Assembly (NCBI GenBank): GCA_963726615.1
Contig: CAVSCX010000011.1
Span: 558,001-622,000 of the forward strand
Source of the DNA: CAWDZK01 sp963726615
GTDB taxonomy: Bacteria > Actinomycetota > Actinomycetes > JACCUZ01
Length of the DNA: 64,000 bases
Reading direction: 5' to 3'
The position numbers and the translations under genes are program-made. Of the stretch, positions 60,991 to 64,000 are shown piece after piece (position 1 is the stretch's first letter; each line of letters begins with the position of its first letter). A model generated the notes under the pieces. The model searched no databases, was not told the DNA's origin, and saw only the letters and a program-made list of their open reading frames with translations.

Positions 60991-62445
60991 ATGGTCGGTC
61001 GTGCCCGCCGCCGCACAACGCTCGCCGCAGCCCTGCTACTTGGTGCGTCGGTGGTCACCACCACCACCGGGCCGGCGGCCGCCGGCGCGACCGGGGGCCG
61101 GTGGACCCAGCTGTCCACGGGCGCCGGTCTCGGCATCAGCAACGAGCCCGACGTGGCGCGGTTCGGGTCGAACCTCATCGTCACCTGGATGCAGGCCCAC
61201 GACAGCAACACCTCCAGCCTCAAGACCAGGGTGGTCGGCGCCAACGCACTGCCCACCGGGCCGGAGTCGACGGTGCTCACCTGGTCCTCGATCAGCTCGG
61301 ACCCGGCGGCGTTCCTTCTCGCTGGGACGCCCACCATCGCCTTCGGCGGCCTGCGCAGTCTCGACTCGACGGACCCCTACAACGGTCCGATGTCCTACGT
61401 GCAGTCACCCGACGGCGTCAGCTGGACGCACGGGCCCGGGTCGTTGACCCAGAGCCGCTACGCCTACGGCGACTACGGCATCGGCGCTGTCGACGACGGC
61501 ACCGGCCAGCCGCTGGTCGCCCTCGCCGCGGCGAGCACCGACCACGTCACGGTGCACCACGGCATCGACGCGTCGGTGCCGGCAGCGGCGCCGGACTCCT
61601 ACGGGACGCCGACCAGCGAGGCGCAGGCCGTGAGCCTGGCCCGCGACGGCGCGACCGGCGCTGCCTACGCGCTGTGGTACTCGGGAACCACCAACTCGGA
61701 CAACGGCATCCACGCCCAGCAGGTCTGGCCGCAGCTCGGCGGGCTGCAGTCCGCTCCCCTGTCCAGCGTCCAGTTCGGCGGCGCCCCGACCTCGGTCCAC
61801 CCCGGCCAGAACGTCGCCGCCGCGAGCCGATCCGGCGGCGGCGTCTGGGCCGCGTACGGCTCGGGGTACCCGAGCCCGCACAAGCTGGTGCTGTGGCAGG
61901 TCGGCACCGGCAAGCGGTTGGTGCTGACGCGACCGGGATCCATCCAGTACGTCGGCATCAGCGCGGCGCCCGGTGGGCGGATGTGGGTCTGGTGGGTCGA
62001 GGGGAACGCGGTCTTCGCGACCCGGACCAACCCGTCCGTCACCGCGGCCGGCGTGGTGCGTCGGGTCACCGCCCCCGGCGGCGCGTCGCCGACGCGCACC
62101 GCGGGCGACGGCGCCCTCGGCCCGCTCGACGTCGTCGTCAACGCCCAGCCCGGCTCCGGGCCTTCCGGGATCTACACCACCCGCATCGTCGAGGCCCTGC
62201 GCGTCCGGGTCTCACCCGCCCGGCGGTCGGCGGCCACCGGAGGCCGGGTCACGGTGCTCGTCACCGACGCCGGGGTGCCGGTGCGCAACGCCACCGTCAA
62301 GGTCGGGTCGGTGAAGAAGCACACCAACGCCCAGGGCAAGGTCAGGTTCGTCGTAGCCCGCCATGCCCGGACCGGTCGATGGGGCGTCAAGGCGACGGCT
62401 GGCGGCTACGCCCCGGGACGCGCTCGCTTCCGGGTCGTGCGCTAG
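60991..62445 (+). CDS. secreted beta-propeller/sialidase-like protein
   Basis: The 484-residue protein has a signal peptide (TTLAAALLLGASVVTTTTG, cleaved near AAAGA). It then has many short repeated beta strands of sialidase/BNR style (LIVTWMQAHDSN, VSWTHGPGSLTQS, MWVWWVEGNAVFA), ending in a small Ig-like domain (RVRVSPARRSAATGGRVTVL). No catalytic residues can be assigned. ATG 60991 is preceded by AAAGG. The protein is probably extracellular; the ligand is unknown. It is in tandem with the DUF4015 gene, 111 bases after it. Confidence 0.8.
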   Translation: MVGRARRRTTLAAALLLGASVVTTTTGPAAAGATGGRWTQLSTGAGLGISNEPDVARFGSNLIVTWMQAHDSNTSSLKTRVVGANALPTGPESTVLTWSSISSDPAAFLLAGTPTIAFGGLRSLDSTDPYNGPMSYVQSPDGVSWTHGPGSLTQSRYAYGDYGIGAVDDGTGQPLVALAAASTDHVTVHHGIDASVPAAAPDSYGTPTSEAQAVSLARDGATGAAYALWYSGTTNSDNGIHAQQVWPQLGGLQSAPLSSVQFGGAPTSVHPGQNVAAASRSGGGVWAAYGSGYPSPHKLVLWQVGTGKRLVLTRPGSIQYVGISAAPGGRMWVWWVEGNAVFATRTNPSVTAAGVVRRVTAPGGASPTRTAGDGALGPLDVVVNAQPGSGPSGIYTTRIVEALRVRVSPARRSAATGGRVTVLVTDAGVPVRNATVKVGSVKKHTNAQGKVRFVVARHARTGRWGVKATAGGYAPGRARFRVVR

Positions 62446-62460
62446 CCCGGCACGGCTCCC

Positions 62461-62835
62461 ATGGGCGCCGACCCGATACGTCGCAGCCGACGCGACACCA
62501 TCATCCGGCTGGCTGCCGCGGCGGCGTTGTTCGCCGCCGCAGCCTGTGGCGGCACCGACTCCTCGGGCCAGGACGCCTAGCCTTCCGCCAGCACGTCGGG
62601 GGCCTCGACCTCGGCATCCCGGCCGGCCGACGGCGAGCAGGCGCCCGACGTCCCTCGACTCGTGGACATCGGTGAGGGCAAGCGCGTGTTCGTCCGGTGC
62701 GCCGGAAGCGGCAGCCCGACGGTCGTCCTCGAGAGCGGCGACGAGTCCGACATGTTCCAGTGGAGCGCCGTCGTCCGGCCGGTCGCGGAGCGCAGCAGGG
62801 TGTGCGCTTACGACCGGCTCGGCAACGGGTCGAGG
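62461..62835 (+). pseudogene. decayed alpha/beta-hydrolase lipoprotein gene
   Basis: ATG 62461 begins a lipoprotein signal peptide (ALFAAAACGG) and stops at TAG 62578. The same frame continues after the stop with a Ser/Thr/Ala linker, then hydrolase sequence: VDIGEGKRVFVRCAGSGSPT, VVLESGDESDMFQWSAVV and RVCAYDRLGNGS. It lacks everything after the first third of the fold, including the nucleophile Ser and the rest of the triad. An in-frame nonsense codon plus a 3' truncation make it inactive. Confidence 0.75.
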
Positions 62836-62898
62836 GATATAGCAATGGGATGCCGCCGCACTCCGGAGCTGCTGGCCGACCTCCAGTGCCGTGCTCGG

Positions 62899-63096
62899 TC
62901 AGCCAGTGCGCGGTTCGGGACGCTGCGAACCCTCCTTGCTGCACGTGAAGCAGTGCGCGACCACCTCGTACGCCCGCGGCTCGCTTTCCGGCAGGTCCCA
63001 ACCGGCGTGCCAGGGGTCTCGCCGCCGGTCCCGGTGAGCCTCAGCTGCTGGGTTCCCGGGGCGCTTCTCCTCGCTCGCTCCCGCGCGAGACGCCAC
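62899..63096 (-). CDS. possible fragment of a phage-type small zinc-binding protein
   Basis: The 65-residue frame includes DPWHAGWDLPESEPRAYEVV and AHCFTCSKEG, which looks like protein rather than a shadow; the CX2C pair could be half a zinc site. I recall similar tryptophan- and cysteine-containing small proteins in actinophage structural regions, but cannot confirm it. It lies next to a pseudogene, so a decayed insertion is possible. Confidence 0.35.
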   Translation of the reverse strand: MASRAGASEEKRPGNPAAEAHRDRRRDPWHAGWDLPESEPRAYEVVAHCFTCSKEGSQRPEPRTG

Positions 63097-63108
63097 GGGG
63101 TGCGGGGA

Positions 63109-63468
63109 TCAGAGGTAACCGACCTCCTGCAGGCTCTGGGAGTAGTTGCCCATCAGCTCCTGCACCGACTGGTCCGTCCCGCCCGCGTACAGGACGATCT
63201 CGAAGTCGGAGACGATCGCTGCGGCCTTGGCGTTGAGGGCGAGGGTCTCCATCTCCGTGGAGATCTTGGCCAGCTCGTCGAGCTCGCCGTCGACGATCAT
63301 GAAACCGCCGTCCGTCCCGGTGACGCCGAAGAACTCGCGGTGGCCATGGATCCGGCCCTGCTTGGCGAGCCCCTCGAAGTGCGCCTGGGCGGTGCCGAAG
63401 ACCTCGAGTCCCTTGGCCTCACGGCCCGGCACTCCCTGCCCCCAGCGGACGATCATGGCGCCGTTCAT
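63109..63468 (-). CDS. conserved hypothetical protein, 119 aa
   Basis: The protein starts MNGAMIVRWGQGVPGREAKG and has GLEVFGTAQAHFEGLAKQGR, HREFFGVTGTDGGFMIVDGE and DELAKISTEMETLALNAKAA, suggesting a small alpha/beta dimeric-barrel fold. It ends QELMGNYSQSLQEVGYL. GGGGAAG stands 4 bases before ATG 63468, so that start is good; the longer frame has an Arg/Gly-rich N-terminus. It has no signal peptide. No function is known. Confidence 0.7.
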   Translation of the reverse strand: MNGAMIVRWGQGVPGREAKGLEVFGTAQAHFEGLAKQGRIHGHREFFGVTGTDGGFMIVDGELDELAKISTEMETLALNAKAAAIVSDFEIVLYAGGTDQSVQELMGNYSQSLQEVGYL

Positions 63469-63783
63469 GTGCTTCCCCTTTCCGGTGGCGTCTCCCCCAT
63501 GCCTTCGTCCCACAGTGCGCTGCCGGCGGTGGTTCGTAAAGGGCTTGAGACGGACCCCGGCCTGCCCCGAGGCCACAGCGCTGTGCCTTCACGCGTACGA
63601 ACCTGGAGGTCACCAGCGTTGTGCGGCGGAACACCTTGGAACTGAGGATCCGCCACGGCGAGGCTCGAGAAATCGTTCCGGAACACCGAACCCGCCGAGT
63701 CCCCTTCCCTCATGGGCTCGACCATGTCCTGCACCAGCGGCCGACCCCCGACGCACGTGTGCCAAGTGCGCGGGGCGTCGTGC
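63469..63783. other. 315-base spacer without a convincing gene
   Basis: The only long frame (63621-63911, plus) is Arg/Pro-rich and lacks any ribosome-binding site, so I treat it as a shadow. The upstream part should hold the promoter of the 119-residue gene. A TTCCGGAA palindrome occurs near the middle. Nothing else is supported. Confidence 0.4.
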
Positions 63784-64000
63784 TCACGCGGAAGCTGACG
63801 GCCGGGATAGCTGCCTCGCACGGGCGACTGCGAGCAGACCGACAGCCGCGGTGGCCAACAGTAGGGCGACCCCGCAGGCGACCGACCGGGCCGACAAGGC
63901 GTCATCGGTGATGTCACCGTCGAACAGCCCAAAGAGGACACTGATCAGGCAGATCGCGCCCAGGAGGATGGCCGAGACCCTGCCGACCGGCGGCCGAACG
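63784..64000 (-). CDS. C-terminal part of a small membrane protein, truncated by window edge
   Basis: Reading from the right edge, 71 residues are visible in an open frame to the stop at 63784. They include two hydrophobic segments, VSAILLGAICLISVLFGLF and VACGVALLLATAAVGLLAVA, separated by DGDITDDALSARS. A basic tail follows. The remaining N-terminus lies outside the window. The function is unknown. Confidence 0.6.
   Translation of the reverse strand, partial: VRPPVGRVSAILLGAICLISVLFGLFDGDITDDALSARSVACGVALLLATAAVGLLAVARARQLSRPSASA

Overview
The window is a GC-rich, densely coding stretch from a member of the Actinomycetota. Gene content and order support this: a SepH division protein, DUF3159/DUF3710/DUF3093/DUF4193/DUF5998/DUF7455 proteins, an actinobacterial ferrochelatase, a GNAT-CoA-ligase fusion and many GTG starts. 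From memory, the block at about 18.9-31.4 kb follows the Mycobacterium tuberculosis order Rv2689c-Rv2701c (RNA methyltransferase, APC permease, ceoB, ceoC, DUF3159, OB-fold, DUF3710, dut, DUF3093, DUF4193, suhB). The later tdk, DUF5998, GNAT-ligase, parC and parE block resembles Streptomyces chromosomes. I cannot name the genus. I see no rRNA, tRNA, CRISPR array or insertion sequence; this is core chromosome with accessory insertions, mostly towards the right end.

Layout. 0-7.3 kb: a truncated SoxR-type regulator, a cupin, a SIMPL-domain protein, dxs (isoprenoid precursor synthesis), a PEBP-type lipoprotein and an alpha/beta hydrolase. 7.4-14.7 kb: a complete D-xylose operon on the minus strand (xylF-xylG-xylH-ROK regulator-xylA-xylB). 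A palindrome sits upstream of xylF and an intercistronic hairpin follows it. 14.9-20.1 kb: aconitase with an operator-like palindrome, an anti-sigma-type ATPase coupled to a hypothetical protein, and a TrmA-family RNA methyltransferase. 20.1-23.9 kb: an APC/KimA-like permease divergent from a pair of TrkA-type potassium-channel regulators, with a 19-bp inverted repeat between them. 24-31.4 kb: the conserved dut/suhB neighbourhood, carrying a DUF885 peptidase and an EcsC-like protein. 31.4-40.5 kb: ferrochelatase, MFS exporter, sepH, tdk, a phosphodiesterase/phosphatase, DUF5998, the GNAT-CoA-ligase fusion and a CHRD protein. 40.6-45.9 kb: small enzymes and a pseudouridine-catabolism operon (psuG, a PfkB kinase, a YbaK-type deacylase). 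46.1-55.5 kb: a type II topoisomerase pair (ParC- and ParE-like) flanking a membrane protein with an HEXXH motif, an amidase and an HD/LuxR regulator. 55.5-62.4 kb: an envelope and secretome cluster. 62.4-64 kb: a decayed lipoprotein hydrolase, a possible phage-protein scrap, a small conserved gene and a truncated membrane protein.

The most notable unexplained structure is non-coding. Two long interrupted hairpins at 49.67 and 52.84 kb share their arm sequences, and a related third at 45.96 kb shares only the core. There is also the inverted repeat at 22.3 kb, overlapping hairpins at 23.87 kb, and a structured leader at 55.6 kb ahead of a secreted-protein pair. The HD/LuxR gene at 51.25 kb appears to lack a standard start codon near its Shine-Dalgarno sequence. 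I found no convincing new multi-gene defence or mobile system.
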